Notes: generated by a model not told the origin, from the letters alone. Counted from the stretch's first letter, positions 34,671 to 43,293 are shown. The stretch: 64,000 nt of DNA from an uncultured Clostridia bacterium (GCA_945829235.1 CALZUA010000005.1:62001-126000), one strand, 5' to 3'. Numbers and translations are program-made.

Positions 34671-35630
34671 ATGAATTATATTATACTTGACCTTGAGTGG
34701 AATCAGGCGCTTAACAACGCGATGATTGTCCGCAGTCCCGTGGTGCTGTACGGCGAGATTATCCAAATCGGCGCGGTGAAAACAGACGAGAATTTCAACC
34801 TTCTCGACAAAATTAAAATCAACGTTCGCCCGAAATTCTACAAAAAGATGAACCCTTATGTGGAGAAAATCACGGGGATAACGCGTGAGGATTTGGCTTG
34901 CGGGGAAACGTTCCCGCAGGCGTTTCGGCGGTTTGCGGAGTGGTGCGGCGAGGAGTTTCGCATAATAACGTGGGGCTTTGACGATATCGGGATTTTGTGC
35001 GATAATTTGCGCGCGCACGGTATGGACGCGGTTTTCGGGCGGGATTATATCAATCTTCAGCTTATCTTCAACCGTCAGACCTCTGCCGAGCACCTGCAAT
35101 GCGCGCTGTCAACGGCGGCGGAAAAGCTGGAGATACCGATTGACGTGCAGGTACACGACGCGCTGAACGACGCGTACCTTACTTATGAGGTGCTGAAAAA
35201 GTTGGATATGGTGAAAGGCATCGCGGAGTATGCCGAGATGTCCTCGACAGCCGCGGCAGTGCCGATTGTCAAGGATTATATCGAAAAAGTTGACGGCGAC
35301 AATATGATACGCGACAAGCGGCTCGGCGTGATAAACTGCCCGTACTGCGAGGAAAAAATGAGCTTTCGCGAGTGGTTTTTCAGCAACAAAAGGTCGTGTA
35401 AAACGATTGCCGAGTGCAAGGAGCACGGTTCTTTTCTCGTGAAGCTGAAGGCGGCGCGAGTTTCTGACACAAATTACACGGTAATTCGCTCGGTTTTCAC
35501 GGCAAATGATGACGATATTTCATCGTATGAAAGAAAGGTTCAGAAGCGCAAGGAGTCGCTGGAGCGCAGAAAGCTGGAGAAAAAGAAAAAAGCGGAGGTC
35601 AAAGATGAAGAAAAGCACGATAATGTTTGA
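34671..35630 (+). CDS. DEDD 3'-5' exonuclease with C-terminal Cys-rich tail
   Basis: 319 residues. The N-terminal exonuclease fold (1-185) shows Exo I YIILDLEWNQ with the D-x-E pair, Exo II GFDDIGILCDNL and Exo III VHDALNDAYLTYEV, as in KapD-like RNase T/DnaQ proteins. The tail carries CPYCEEKM and a later CKTIAECKEHG (about 223-254), which could bind zinc, and ends in a very basic, charged helix. Substrate (RNA or DNA) not clear. ATG 7 bp after the ABC-F stop. Confidence 0.8.
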   Translation: MNYIILDLEWNQALNNAMIVRSPVVLYGEIIQIGAVKTDENFNLLDKIKINVRPKFYKKMNPYVEKITGITREDLACGETFPQAFRRFAEWCGEEFRIITWGFDDIGILCDNLRAHGMDAVFGRDYINLQLIFNRQTSAEHLQCALSTAAEKLEIPIDVQVHDALNDAYLTYEVLKKLDMVKGIAEYAEMSSTAAAVPIVKDYIEKVDGDNMIRDKRLGVINCPYCEEKMSFREWFFSNKRSCKTIAECKEHGSFLVKLKAARVSDTNYTVIRSVFTANDDDISSYERKVQKRKESLERRKLEKKKKAEVKDEEKHDNV

Positions 35631-36315
35631 TATGGACGGAACGCTCGTGCCGTTCGTGAGCGAGGATTTCTTGAAGATGTATTTTGCGGGACTCACGAAA
35701 AAGCTCGCGCCGCTCGGCTATGAACCGAAAACCGCTGTTGACGACCTTTGGGCGGGCACGGCGGCGATGGTGAAAAACGACGGTTCCCGGCTTAACAGCG
35801 AGGTTTTCTGGGAGGTTTTCCGTGCGAAAAATCCCGACAAGCCCGACGCAAAGCCGCTTTGCGATGAATTTTATGTGAACGAGTTCGACAAAACGCGCGC
35901 TTCTCTGCGTGAAAACCGCGATATGAAGCCGATGATTACAAAGCTGAAAAACGCGGGCTTTGACCTGATTTTGTCCACAAACTCGGTGTTCCCGCTGTCG
36001 GCGATGATAACGCGGCTGAAGTGGATAAACCTCGACGAGAGCGATTTCACGCTGATTACAAATTACGACAACAGCTCATTCTGCAAACCGAACCCGAAGT
36101 ATTTCGCGGAGATTATGGAAAAAACAGGAAAAACCGTGGACGAGTGCATTGTTGTCGGGAACAGCGTGAAAGAGGATATAATGCCCGCCAAATCGCTTGG
36201 TTTAGCGACATTTTGGGTTACGGACTACCCCGAGAATCCCGACAATACCGATACATCTTCCTTCGACAAGGGCAGTATCAAGCAAGCGGAGGAATTTCTT
36301 CTAAACCTTGCCTGA
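35605..36315 (+). CDS. HAD-family hydrolase
   Basis: 236 residues: motif I MFDMDGTLVPF at 7-17, motif II ILSTNSVFP near 118, and motif III-IV CKPNPKYFAEIM with VVGNSVKEDIMPAKSLG. A small-molecule phosphatase by family; substrate not known. ATG at 35605 follows GCGGAGG and lies within the end of the exonuclease gene (26-bp overlap); the longer frame from 35506 only covers that gene. Confidence 0.83.
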   Translation: MKKSTIMFDMDGTLVPFVSEDFLKMYFAGLTKKLAPLGYEPKTAVDDLWAGTAAMVKNDGSRLNSEVFWEVFRAKNPDKPDAKPLCDEFYVNEFDKTRASLRENRDMKPMITKLKNAGFDLILSTNSVFPLSAMITRLKWINLDESDFTLITNYDNSSFCKPNPKYFAEIMEKTGKTVDECIVVGNSVKEDIMPAKSLGLATFWVTDYPENPDNTDTSSFDKGSIKQAEEFLLNLA

Positions 36316-36375
36316 GGCTTGAAAAACCAGTCTTTTTCGGCATTTACAAGCATAAAATGTCGAGAGGTGAGAAAA

Positions 36376-36666
36376 ATGGTTTTTAGCTTCAACGATTTGC
36401 GGTGCAAGGAAATCATCAACGTGAAAAACGGCGCGCGGCTGGGCTTTCCCGACGATATCGAGTTCGAGAACTGCACTGCGAAAATCTGCCGTATAATCGT
36501 GTTCGGCAAGTCAAAATTCTTCGGGCTTTTCGGCAGGGAAGAGGATTTGTTTATAAAATGGTGCGATATCGAGGTTATCGGCGAGGACACGATTCTTGTT
36601 TCTTGCGATGTTCCGTCAAATTGCCGAAAACCAAGGGGTAAAGGGTTTGGAAGTTTGTTTAAATAG
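36376..36666 (+). CDS. YlmC/YmxH-family PRC-barrel protein
   Basis: 96 residues beginning FSFNDLRCKEIINVKNGARLG, the typical start of the YlmC/YmxH sporulation proteins, a PRC-barrel family in spore formers. Then a short beta domain ending in the basic tail. ATG at 36376 follows GAGAGGTGA. Function unknown. Consistent with an endospore former. Confidence 0.85.
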   Translation: MVFSFNDLRCKEIINVKNGARLGFPDDIEFENCTAKICRIIVFGKSKFFGLFGREEDLFIKWCDIEVIGEDTILVSCDVPSNCRKPRGKGFGSLFK

Positions 36667-36681
36667 ACGAACAAAAAACTC

Positions 36682-36710
36682 TTGTAAAATGAAGGGAAAT
36701 ATGGTATAAT
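36682..36710 (+). promoter_or_regulatory. Probable SigA promoter of rpsB-tsf
   Basis: TTGTAA (36682-36687), 17-bp spacer, TATAAT (36705-36710). It leaves a leader of about 125 bp before rpsB; no known leader class was recognised. Confidence 0.7.
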
Positions 36711-36842
36711 AATTCGGTAAATGTGCACGAGGTAAATTCGTGCATAAATACACACTGCGCGACAGTTCCTTTCCGGTGCGTTTCGGCGCTTGAGGAATGT
36801 TTCGTGCAGGAGGAAATTAACCAAAATCAGGAGGAAAAATCA

Positions 36843-37574
36843 ATGGCAGTAGTATCTATGAAACAGCTTCTGGAGGCAGGCGTTCACTTCGGACACCTCA
36901 CCAAGAGATGGAACCCGAAGATGGCTCCGTATATCTTCACCGAGAGAAATGGAATCTACATCATCGACCTTCAGAAAACAGTAAGAAAGCTTGATGAGGC
37001 TTACAACTTCATTCACGAAACAGCGGCAAACGGCGGCGAAATCCTTTTCGTCGGCACCAAGAAGCAGGCTGCCGATTCCATCAAGGAAGAGGCTGTTCGC
37101 GCAGGCGCACACTATGTTAACGCTCGCTGGCTCGGCGGTATGATGACCAACTTCAAGACCATTCAGAGAAGAATTAACCGTCTTGAACAGCTCCACACAA
37201 TGGAAACAGACGGCACCTTCGACCTGCTCCCCAAGAAGGAAGTTATCAAGCTCAACCTCGAAATTGAGAAGCTCGAGAAGTTCCTCGGCGGTATCAAGAA
37301 TATGAAGAAGCTCCCCGGCGCGCTGTTCGTTGTTGACCCGCGCAAGGAGAAGATTGCGGTTTCCGAGGCTAGAAAGCTCGGTATTCCCGTTGTCGCTATC
37401 GTTGACACCAACTGCGACCCCGATGAAATCGACTACGTTATCCCCGGCAACGACGACGCAATCCGCGCTGTTAAACTGATTGCCGGTGCAATGGCAGACG
37501 CTATCATCTCCGCTAATCAGGGCAGAACCGAAGTTGAAGCCGGTGAAGCGGAAGAAGCTCAGACTGAGGAATAA
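36843..37574 (+). CDS. rpsB: 30S ribosomal protein S2
   Basis: 243 residues starting [20 protein letters not shown], with [29 protein letters not shown] and [13 protein letters not shown], all S2 hallmarks. AGGAGG precedes the ATG at 36843. The long open frame upstream is leader sequence. Codon use is richer in preferred codons than neighbouring genes, as for a highly expressed protein. Confidence 0.97.
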   Translation: MAVVSMKQLLEAGVHFGHLTKRWNPKMAPYIFTERNGIYIIDLQKTVRKLDEAYNFIHETAANGGEILFVGTKKQAADSIKEEAVRAGAHYVNARWLGGMMTNFKTIQRRINRLEQLHTMETDGTFDLLPKKEVIKLNLEIEKLEKFLGGIKNMKKLPGALFVVDPRKEKIAVSEARKLGIPVVAIVDTNCDPDEIDYVIPGNDDAIRAVKLIAGAMADAIISANQGRTEVEAGEAEEAQTEE

Positions 37575-37594
37575 TTTATATAAGGAGAAAGAAA

Positions 37595-38503
37595 ATGGCT
37601 AATATAACTGCACAGGACGTTAAAGAGCTGCGCGATATGACCGGCTGCGGCATGATGGACTGCAAGAGAGCGCTCCAGGAAGCAGACGGCAACCGCGATG
37701 AAGCTGTTAAAATTCTTCGTGAAAAGGGACTTGCAAAGGCTGCCAAGAAGGCAGGCAGAATTGCTGCCGAGGGCGTTGTTAAGGCAATGACCAGAGGCAA
37801 CATCGGCGTAGTTGCTGAAATCAACTGCGAAACCGACTTCTGCGCAAAGTCCGACAAGTTCCTCGCAATGGTTGAGGAAATCGCAAACACAATTCTCGAC
37901 AACGATGTTGCTGACCCCGACGCTCTTATGGAGTGCACCGTTTCCGGCACTAACGAGAAGATGAGCGAATACCTCACCAATAAGATTGCTACTATCGGTG
38001 AGAACATCAAAATTCGCCGTTTCGCTAAGATGGAAGGCACTCTCATCGCTTATATGCACGATGGCGGCAGACTCGGTACACTTGTAAAGCTCGTTACCGA
38101 CAAGGCTGATGACGCTGAGGTTCTCGCTTGCGGCAAGAACGTTGCTCTTCAGGTAACCGCTCTCGGTGCTCAGTATATCAGCAAGGATACCGTTCCCGCT
38201 GATGTTCTCGCAAACGAGAAAGAGGTTCAGACCAAGCTCGTTGAGCAGGAGGGCAAGCCCGCTAATGTTGCTGAGAAGATTGTTGAAGGCCGTATGAGAA
38301 AGTTCTTTGAGGAGGTTTGCCTGCTCGACCAGAAGTACTTCAAGGACGACACAATGAGCGTTGGCAAGTATATCCAGTCCGTTGAAAAGGCTCAGGGCTG
38401 CTCCATCAAGGTTGACAGCTTTGTTCGCTACGAGCGCGGCGAGGGTATCGAAAAGAAGCAGGACGACTTTGCTGCCGAAGTTGAGGCAATGGTAAAGAAA
38501 TAA
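37595..38503 (+). CDS. tsf: Elongation factor Ts
   Basis: 302 residues: N-terminal UBA-like domain (AQDVKELRDMTGCGMMDCKR, ALQEADGN), the EF-Tu contact region CETDFCAKSDKF, and the dimerisation domain. Nucleotide exchange factor for EF-Tu. AAGGAG lies 8 bp before the ATG. Second gene of the rpsB-tsf operon, closed by a strong terminator. Confidence 0.97.
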   Translation: MANITAQDVKELRDMTGCGMMDCKRALQEADGNRDEAVKILREKGLAKAAKKAGRIAAEGVVKAMTRGNIGVVAEINCETDFCAKSDKFLAMVEEIANTILDNDVADPDALMECTVSGTNEKMSEYLTNKIATIGENIKIRRFAKMEGTLIAYMHDGGRLGTLVKLVTDKADDAEVLACGKNVALQVTALGAQYISKDTVPADVLANEKEVQTKLVEQEGKPANVAEKIVEGRMRKFFEEVCLLDQKYFKDDTMSVGKYIQSVEKAQGCSIKVDSFVRYERGEGIEKKQDDFAAEVEAMVKK

Positions 38504-38512
38504 TTTAATTTC

Positions 38513-38552
38513 TAAAAAAAAATAGCGGCTCCGTAAAAAGAGCCGCTTTTTT
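38513..38552. terminator. Bidirectional terminator between tsf and spoIIID
   Basis: AGCGGCTC (38524-38531) pairs with GAGCCGCT (38540-38547), flanked by A-rich sequence on the left and TTTTTT on the right, so it can stop both converging transcripts. Confidence 0.9.
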
Positions 38553-38839
38553 CATTTGTTCCCGACCGTCTGCTTTTTGTTTTTGAGAGCCTGATATTTT
38601 TGTTTAGTCGCCTCGCCGCCGCGGATATGTCGCTCCTGTTTGTTTTTATCCAGAACGGTTTTAACCTCGTCGTAAAGGCGTTTATTCGCTTTTTCGAGCT
38701 TTGTGGTTATATCCTGATGAACCGTGCTTTTGCTGATTCCGAACTGTTTTGCGGTACTTCTTACGGTAGCGTTGTTCTGCACGATATAATTTCCGAGAAT
38801 GACGCATCTTTCTTCATTTCCTTCGCCGTACTGCTTCAA
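38552..38839 (-). CDS. spoIIID: Sporulation transcription factor SpoIIID
   Basis: 95 residues with the SpoIIID sequence GNYIVQNNATVRSTAKQFGISKSTVHQD, a helix-turn-helix (about 25-48), and a basic C-terminus. It is the mother-cell regulator that acts with SigE during sporulation. The start is TTG at 38839 with GGGGG at 38851-38847 upstream. It converges on tsf and ends at the shared terminator. Best direct evidence for an endospore former. Confidence 0.94.
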   Translation of the reverse strand: MKQYGEGNEERCVILGNYIVQNNATVRSTAKQFGISKSTVHQDITTKLEKANKRLYDEVKTVLDKNKQERHIRGGEATKQKYQALKNKKQTVGNK

Positions 38840-38875
38840 TGAAATACCCCCTTAAGATGTTTTGCGGAACAGTAA

Positions 38876-38904
38876 ATATTATGTTTGGAATGTACAGTTT
38901 ATGA
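38876..38904 (-). promoter_or_regulatory. Putative SigE promoter of spoIIID
   Basis: Minus strand TCATAAA (38904-38898), 14-bp spacer, CATAATAT (38883-38876), 37 bp before the spoIIID start. This resembles the SigE pattern (TCATA-type -35 and CATACAAT-type -10), the expected control for spoIIID. The match to the -10 is partial. Confidence 0.55.
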
Positions 38905-38922
38905 TTACGGACAAATTGGCTA

Positions 38923-38951
38923 TTGACATTTGCCACCAAAAAAGTTATAAT
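38923..38951 (+). promoter_or_regulatory. SigA-type promoter of the YnbB-like gene
   Basis: TTGACA (38923-38928), 17-bp spacer, TATAAT (38946-38951), 33 bp before the start. Divergent from the spoIIID promoter. Confidence 0.88.
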
Positions 38952-38983
38952 TATAAAGAGTAATAATGTAGAAGGAGCATAAA

Positions 38984-40237
38984 ATGGATTTTTTTGAATT
39001 TTCACCCGAGGTTGAACGGGCGGCGGAAAATGCGATGAAAAAGTGCGCGGAACGTTTCGCGGAGCTTGATGAACTGTGCGATTACAACGGCAGGCGCGTG
39101 CTGAAAGCGTTTATCGATAACAGAGTGAGCGAAATGCACCTCAAAGGCACGACAGGCTACGGCTACGGCGACGAGGGGCGCGACAAGCTGGACGCGGTTT
39201 TCGCGCAGGTTTTGGGAGCGGAGGACGCGCTTGTGCGGCACAATTTCGTGAACGGCACGCACGCGATTGTTACGGCGCTTTTCGGTATCCTCAGAAACCG
39301 CGACAATATCCTGTTTACCACGGGAATGCCTTACGATACCATTCAGGAAGCGGTTTTCGGGGAAAATGTTGGTTCTCTGCTCGATTACGGGGTAACGAGC
39401 ACCGTGGTAAAGCTCGACGAGAACGGTTTGCCCGATTATGAGAAAATCTCGGAGAACGCAAAGGGCTGTAAAGCGGCTTATATTCAGCGTTCGCGCGGTT
39501 ATTCGCTTCGACCGTCTTACGATATCGATACGATTGAGAAGATTATCAAAGCCGTGAAATCGGTAAATCCCGAGTGCATTGTGCTTGTCGATAACTGTTA
39601 CGGAGAACTCGTTGAAAAACGCGAGCCGACAGCGGTTGGCGCGGATTTGATTGTCGGCAGTTTAATCAAGAACTTGGGCGGAGGAATTGCCGAAACGGGC
39701 GGTTACATAGCAGGACGCGCGGATTTGATCGAGCAGTGCGCGTACCGTTTGACAACGCCCGGCGCGGGAAAAGAGGTTGGCTGTTCGCTCAATCAGCTTC
39801 GCGGAATGTATCTCGGCTTGTTCCACGCACCCGAGGCGGTTTGCGCGGCGCTGAAAACATCGGTGTTCGCGGCGGCGCTTTTCGAGGAGTTCGGGTACGA
39901 GGTGTTCCCGAGGTACAACGAAAAGCGCACGGACATTATCGCGGCGATAAAGCTGAACGGTGCAGAGGAGTTGATACGGTTCTGCGAGGGTATTCAGAGC
40001 GGTTCGCCGGTGGACAGCTCGGCGATGCCCGAACCGTGGGATATGCCCGGCTACGACAGCAAGGTGATAATGGCGGCGGGCGCGTTTACGATGGGAGCTT
40101 CGATTGAGCTTTCCGCGGACGCACCGCTCCGTGAGCCTTTTGCGGCTTGGGTTCAGGGCGGGCTGACGTTCTCCACGGGCAAAACGGGCATTATGCTTGC
40201 CGCTGACAGAATTTTGAAAGGCAGAAAAAATGGTTAA
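38984..40237 (+). CDS. YnbB/aluminium-resistance family PLP enzyme
   Basis: 417 residues of the fold type I PLP family annotated as YnbB or methionine gamma-lyase-like: GTTGYGYGDEGRDKLD, VNGTHAIVTALFG, IVLVDNCYGELVE and the PLP lysine in GSLIKNLGGGIAETGGYI. The name aluminium resistance is historical; the reaction is not well settled. GAAGGAG precedes the ATG. It heads a small run with the next membrane protein, which overlaps it by 8 bp. Confidence 0.85.
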   Translation: MDFFEFSPEVERAAENAMKKCAERFAELDELCDYNGRRVLKAFIDNRVSEMHLKGTTGYGYGDEGRDKLDAVFAQVLGAEDALVRHNFVNGTHAIVTALFGILRNRDNILFTTGMPYDTIQEAVFGENVGSLLDYGVTSTVVKLDENGLPDYEKISENAKGCKAAYIQRSRGYSLRPSYDIDTIEKIIKAVKSVNPECIVLVDNCYGELVEKREPTAVGADLIVGSLIKNLGGGIAETGGYIAGRADLIEQCAYRLTTPGAGKEVGCSLNQLRGMYLGLFHAPEAVCAALKTSVFAAALFEEFGYEVFPRYNEKRTDIIAAIKLNGAEELIRFCEGIQSGSPVDSSAMPEPWDMPGYDSKVIMAAGAFTMGASIELSADAPLREPFAAWVQGGLTFSTGKTGIMLAADRILKGRKNG

Positions 40238-40775
40238 GAAAATGTTTGTGGTTTCGGGAGCGTCACTTGTGTTGCTTTTCGCGTTTTGGGGAATGTTCCT
40301 CGGAACCAAAAAGCCCGCGTATTTCACGTTTGGAATTATCGCAATGACGATTTGCTATCACTTCACGGTACGGCTGGTTATCGGCGGACTGTTCGATTTT
40401 TTCCTCAAAAACAACGTGAATTACAGGAGAAAATGGTTCGCTGAGCGTGACTTTGAAAAGAATTTGTACAAAAAGCTACGCGTGAAAAAATGGAAGAAAA
40501 TCCTTCCGACAGCGGACGAGGGCTTGTTCTCGCTTGAAAAGAAAACGCCCGAGCAGGTGATAATGGCGGGCTGTCAAGCGGAGATTGTTCACGAATGTTG
40601 CGCGGTGGCGGGGCTTTTGTCGATGTTTCTGGCGTTTCCGTTCGGGTATTTTTGGGTGTTCTTCGGGACATCGGTTGCCGCGGCGCTCTGCGATTTGGCG
40701 TTCGTGGCAATTCAGCGCTTCAACCGACCGAGATTAATGAAACTGATTGAAAGAAAAAGTGCGATAAATAGCTGA
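40230..40775 (+). CDS. CrtO-like integral membrane protein
   Basis: 181 residues with two N-terminal membrane segments (about 5-25 and 29-55) and two near 125-163. The middle RRKWFAERDFEKNLYKKLRV and KKWKKILP resemble the family of glycosyl-4,4'-diaponeurosporenoate acyltransferases (CrtO), which is also found widely without carotenoid genes. Nothing here makes carotenoids, so the true role is open. Start overlaps the PLP enzyme gene by 8 bp, giving translational coupling. Confidence 0.6.
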   Translation: MVKKMFVVSGASLVLLFAFWGMFLGTKKPAYFTFGIIAMTICYHFTVRLVIGGLFDFFLKNNVNYRRKWFAERDFEKNLYKKLRVKKWKKILPTADEGLFSLEKKTPEQVIMAGCQAEIVHECCAVAGLLSMFLAFPFGYFWVFFGTSVAAALCDLAFVAIQRFNRPRLMKLIERKSAINS

Positions 40776-40789
40776 AAAGGAGAAAATCT

Positions 40790-41668
40790 ATGATTAAAAG
40801 TATGACAGGCTTCGGGAGAGCCGAGGCGGTTTTGAACGGGCGCGATATTACGGTTGAAATTCGTTCGGTAAATCACCGTTACTACGAGTTCTCGTGCCGT
40901 TTGCCGAGGAGTATGAATTTCGCGGAGGAGCGCATAAAATCGTTCCTATACGGCAAAATTTCGCGCGGTAAGGTTGAGGTGTCCGTGCTTGTGCAGAATG
41001 TTGCGGCGGTAACCGAAAAAATCACTGTAAACAAGGAAGTAATCTCGGACTACATATCGGCGCTTCGTGAAATCAAGGACGAGTTCAACCTCACCGATGA
41101 CCTCGCGCTGTCAAACGTTATGAGAATACCCGATGCGTTCACCGTCGTCAAGGCTGAAACCGATGAGGAACAGATCTGGGAAGACCTCAAAAGCGTGCTC
41201 GAACAGGCACTCGGCAACTTCGTGAAAATGCGCGAAACCGAGGGGGAGAAGATGCGCGCTGATATTCTCGAGCGGGTTGCGGTTATCGAGAAGAATGTCG
41301 GGTTTATCGAGGAACGCTCGCCGAAAATTGTCGAGGATTACCGCAAGCGCCTTTACGATAGAATGTGCGAGGTGCTTGACGGGAAGAACGTGGACGAGGG
41401 CAGAATTTTGCTTGAAGCGGGAATTTTCTCCGAAAAAACCGCCGTTGACGAGGAAACGGTTCGTCTGCGCTCGCATATCTCACAGCTTCGCGGTATGCTG
41501 GAGAGCAACGAGCCGATTGGCAGAAAGCTGGATTTTCTCGTTCAGGAGATGAACCGTGAAACCAACACGATAGGCTCAAAGGTGCAGGATATCGAGGTAA
41601 CGAAGGTTGTTGTTGACCAGAAGAGCGAGATTGAAAAAATTCGCGAGCAAATTCAGAATATCGAATAA
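40790..41668 (+). CDS. yicC: YicC-type endoribonuclease
   Basis: 292 residues beginning IKSMTGFGRAEAV and ending in the DUF1732 part with LDFLVQEMNRETNTIGSK. Both are hallmarks of YicC/YloC, a family shown to act as endoribonucleases. AAAGGAG lies 8 bp before the ATG. In many Firmicutes yicC is followed by gmk and rpoZ; here it is followed by the FMN riboswitch unit. Confidence 0.93.
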   Translation: MIKSMTGFGRAEAVLNGRDITVEIRSVNHRYYEFSCRLPRSMNFAEERIKSFLYGKISRGKVEVSVLVQNVAAVTEKITVNKEVISDYISALREIKDEFNLTDDLALSNVMRIPDAFTVVKAETDEEQIWEDLKSVLEQALGNFVKMRETEGEKMRADILERVAVIEKNVGFIEERSPKIVEDYRKRLYDRMCEVLDGKNVDEGRILLEAGIFSEKTAVDEETVRLRSHISQLRGMLESNEPIGRKLDFLVQEMNRETNTIGSKVQDIEVTKVVVDQKSEIEKIREQIQNIE

Positions 41669-41685
41669 ATCTTGAATAAAACCCC

Positions 41686-41714
41686 TTGACAAATTCCGGC
41701 AGATGTAATATAAT
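41686..41714 (+). promoter_or_regulatory. SigA-type promoter of the ribU unit
   Basis: TTGACA (41686-41691), 17-bp spacer, TATAAT (41709-41714). Confidence 0.9.
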
Positions 41715-41744
41715 GTAATGGTGAGATAACTCACAAATACATTA

Positions 41745-41875
41745 TTATCTGTTTCGGGGCGGGGTGCAAGTCCCCACCGGCGGTTAAAGTCCGCGAGCGG
41801 CTGTTTGAGAAAACGGCTGTTGAATCGGTGAAATTCCGATACCGACGGTATAGTCCGGATGAAAGAACAGAACAC
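41745..41875 (+). promoter_or_regulatory. FMN riboswitch (RFN element)
   Basis: The conserved RFN blocks are present in order: TCGGGGCGGGGTGCAAGTCC (41754-41773), CCACCGGCGGT (41774-41784), AGTCCGCGAGCGG, AATCGGTGAAATTCCGATACC, GACGGTATAGTCCGGATG and GAAAGAACAG. FMN binding should repress the riboflavin transporter gene downstream through the terminator that follows. Confidence 0.96.
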
Positions 41876-41893
41876 AAATAGTCTATATTTGCG

Positions 41894-41934
41894 TCCCCGA
41901 TTTTTGGATTTTTGTCCTTAAATCGGGGAATTTT
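41894..41934 (+). terminator. Expression platform terminator of the FMN riboswitch
   Basis: TCCCCGATTT (41894-41903) pairs with AAATCGGGGA (41920-41929), then ATTTTG. A 10-bp stem right behind the aptamer and 40 bp before ribU. Confidence 0.88.
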
Positions 41935-41969
41935 GTTCGGAAAAGGCAAACCCTGAGGAAAGGGACTTT

Positions 41970-42587
41970 ATGGAAAACACGGTAAAACAAGAGAGAAAAG
42001 TGGACGTAAGATGGCTTGTGTTCACGGCGCTGATGGCGGCGGTATCGTATGTGCTGGCGGAATTTGAGATAAAAATTCCGATTATGCCGAGCTTCATCAG
42101 CTTCGATTTCTCGGACGCACCCGCAATGCTTGCGTCGCTCACGATGGGACCTGTTTCGGGCGTTTTTGTCTGCCTTATCAAGAACGCAATCGGCTGTATC
42201 ACGTCAAGCACGGGCTGTGTTGGCGAGCTGTCCAACTTTATTCTGGGCGTTGCTCTGGTACTGCCCGCGGGAATTATCGCCCACAAGAAGAAAAAGCTGT
42301 CGCGCGCGATAATCGGCTGCGCGGTCGGAGCGGTTACAACAGCGCTTTTCGGCTTTGTGTCGAACTATTTCCTCATCTATCCGCTTTTCGACAAGATGAT
42401 TGTTCCGATGCAGGCGATTATCGGAATGTATCAGAAAATCAACCCGAATGTAAATAATCTCGCGGAGTGTCTGCTGATATTCAACGTGCCGTTCACGTTT
42501 GTGAAAGGCTTGATAGCGGCGCTGTTCTCGCTGTTCCTCTACAAGCACCTCCGACCGGTATTCAGCAACATTTATCGGGAGAAATAA
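41970..42587 (+). CDS. ribU: Riboflavin transporter, ECF S component
   Basis: 205 residues with about six hydrophobic segments and the RibU-type features VRWLVFTALMAAVSYVL, IPIMPSFISFDFSDAPAML and GPVSGVFVCLIKNAIG. It binds riboflavin and works with the energy-coupling module EcfAA'T, not in the window. Its place behind an FMN riboswitch settles the substrate. GAGGAAAGGG precedes the ATG. Confidence 0.94.
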   Translation: MENTVKQERKVDVRWLVFTALMAAVSYVLAEFEIKIPIMPSFISFDFSDAPAMLASLTMGPVSGVFVCLIKNAIGCITSSTGCVGELSNFILGVALVLPAGIIAHKKKKLSRAIIGCAVGAVTTALFGFVSNYFLIYPLFDKMIVPMQAIIGMYQKINPNVNNLAECLLIFNVPFTFVKGLIAALFSLFLYKHLRPVFSNIYREK

Positions 42588-42599
42588 TATGGAGAAATT

Positions 42600-43145
42600 A
42601 TGTCGTTCACAAAAGCTGTAAAGCATTTTCGGACAATAACAAAGCATCGTCACAAGGTTATTGCTCACTGCGCTAAAGTCGGGATTTTATGGCAGGGACT
42701 TCGGCACGATTTGTCGAAATACACGCCGACGGAATTCTGGCAGGGCGCGCGGTTTTATCAGGGAACGCGTTCCCCGAACGAGGGTGAGCGCGAGGCTTAC
42801 GGTTATTCAAAAGCGTGGCTTCACCACAAGGGCAGAAACCGTCATCACTTCGAGTACTGGGTTGACTACAACCCGAAAACGCGCCGAAACGAACCCGTGA
42901 AAATGCCGCTGAGATTTGTCGCGGAGATGTTCTGCGACAGGGTTGCCGCGAGCAAGATTTATCAGGGCAAAAATTACACCGACGACTGCGCGCTGAATTA
43001 TTTCGAGCGCGGCAAGACGAACAGGGTTATTCACCCGGAAACCTCGGATTTGCTGGAAAAGTGGCTCCGAATGCTTGCCGAAAAGGGTGAAAAGGAAACG
43101 TTCGGCTATATCAAGGCTTTTGTGCGGCAGAATAAGGATTATTGA
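42600..43145 (+). CDS. DUF5662 family protein
   Basis: 181 residues with many His and Tyr residues: GLRHDLSKYTPTEF near 33, AWLHHKGRNRHHFEYW near 72, and MFCDRVAASKIYQGKNY near 110. The family occurs in bacteria and phages; the HD-like HDLSKY and clustered histidines hint at a metal site, but the activity is unknown. Starts 13 bp after ribU, so it may share the riboswitch-controlled transcript. Ends at a terminator. Confidence 0.75.
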   Translation: MSFTKAVKHFRTITKHRHKVIAHCAKVGILWQGLRHDLSKYTPTEFWQGARFYQGTRSPNEGEREAYGYSKAWLHHKGRNRHHFEYWVDYNPKTRRNEPVKMPLRFVAEMFCDRVAASKIYQGKNYTDDCALNYFERGKTNRVIHPETSDLLEKWLRMLAEKGEKETFGYIKAFVRQNKDY

Positions 43146-43149
43146 TTTT

Positions 43150-43176
43150 AAGGGAGGACGTTGGTTCTCCCTTTTT
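43150..43176 (+). terminator. Terminator after the DUF5662 gene
   Basis: AAGGGAGGAC (43150-43159) pairs with GTTCTCCCTT (43164-43173) apart from one G-T opposition, then TTTG. It closes the ribU transcript. The rest of the gap to 43406 is AT-rich with no gene seen. Confidence 0.8.
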
Positions 43177-43293
43177 GTCGGTGAGAGAAACTATATTTTC
43201 GGGAAAGATTACTATATTTGCTCGCTTTATTTTAAAAAAATTAGTAAAAACAATGAAATTATTCAATAAAATGGTAAAAATGAAAAAATGAGC

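Noticed and set aside
35506-35604. Longer start for the HAD hydrolase
   Set aside because: The extra residues only re-read the exonuclease gene in another frame; GGAGG supports the ATG at 35605.
36723-36842. Extended N-terminus for rpsB
   Set aside because: S2 starts at AVVSMKQ; the upstream part is the mRNA leader and holds the ribosome binding site.
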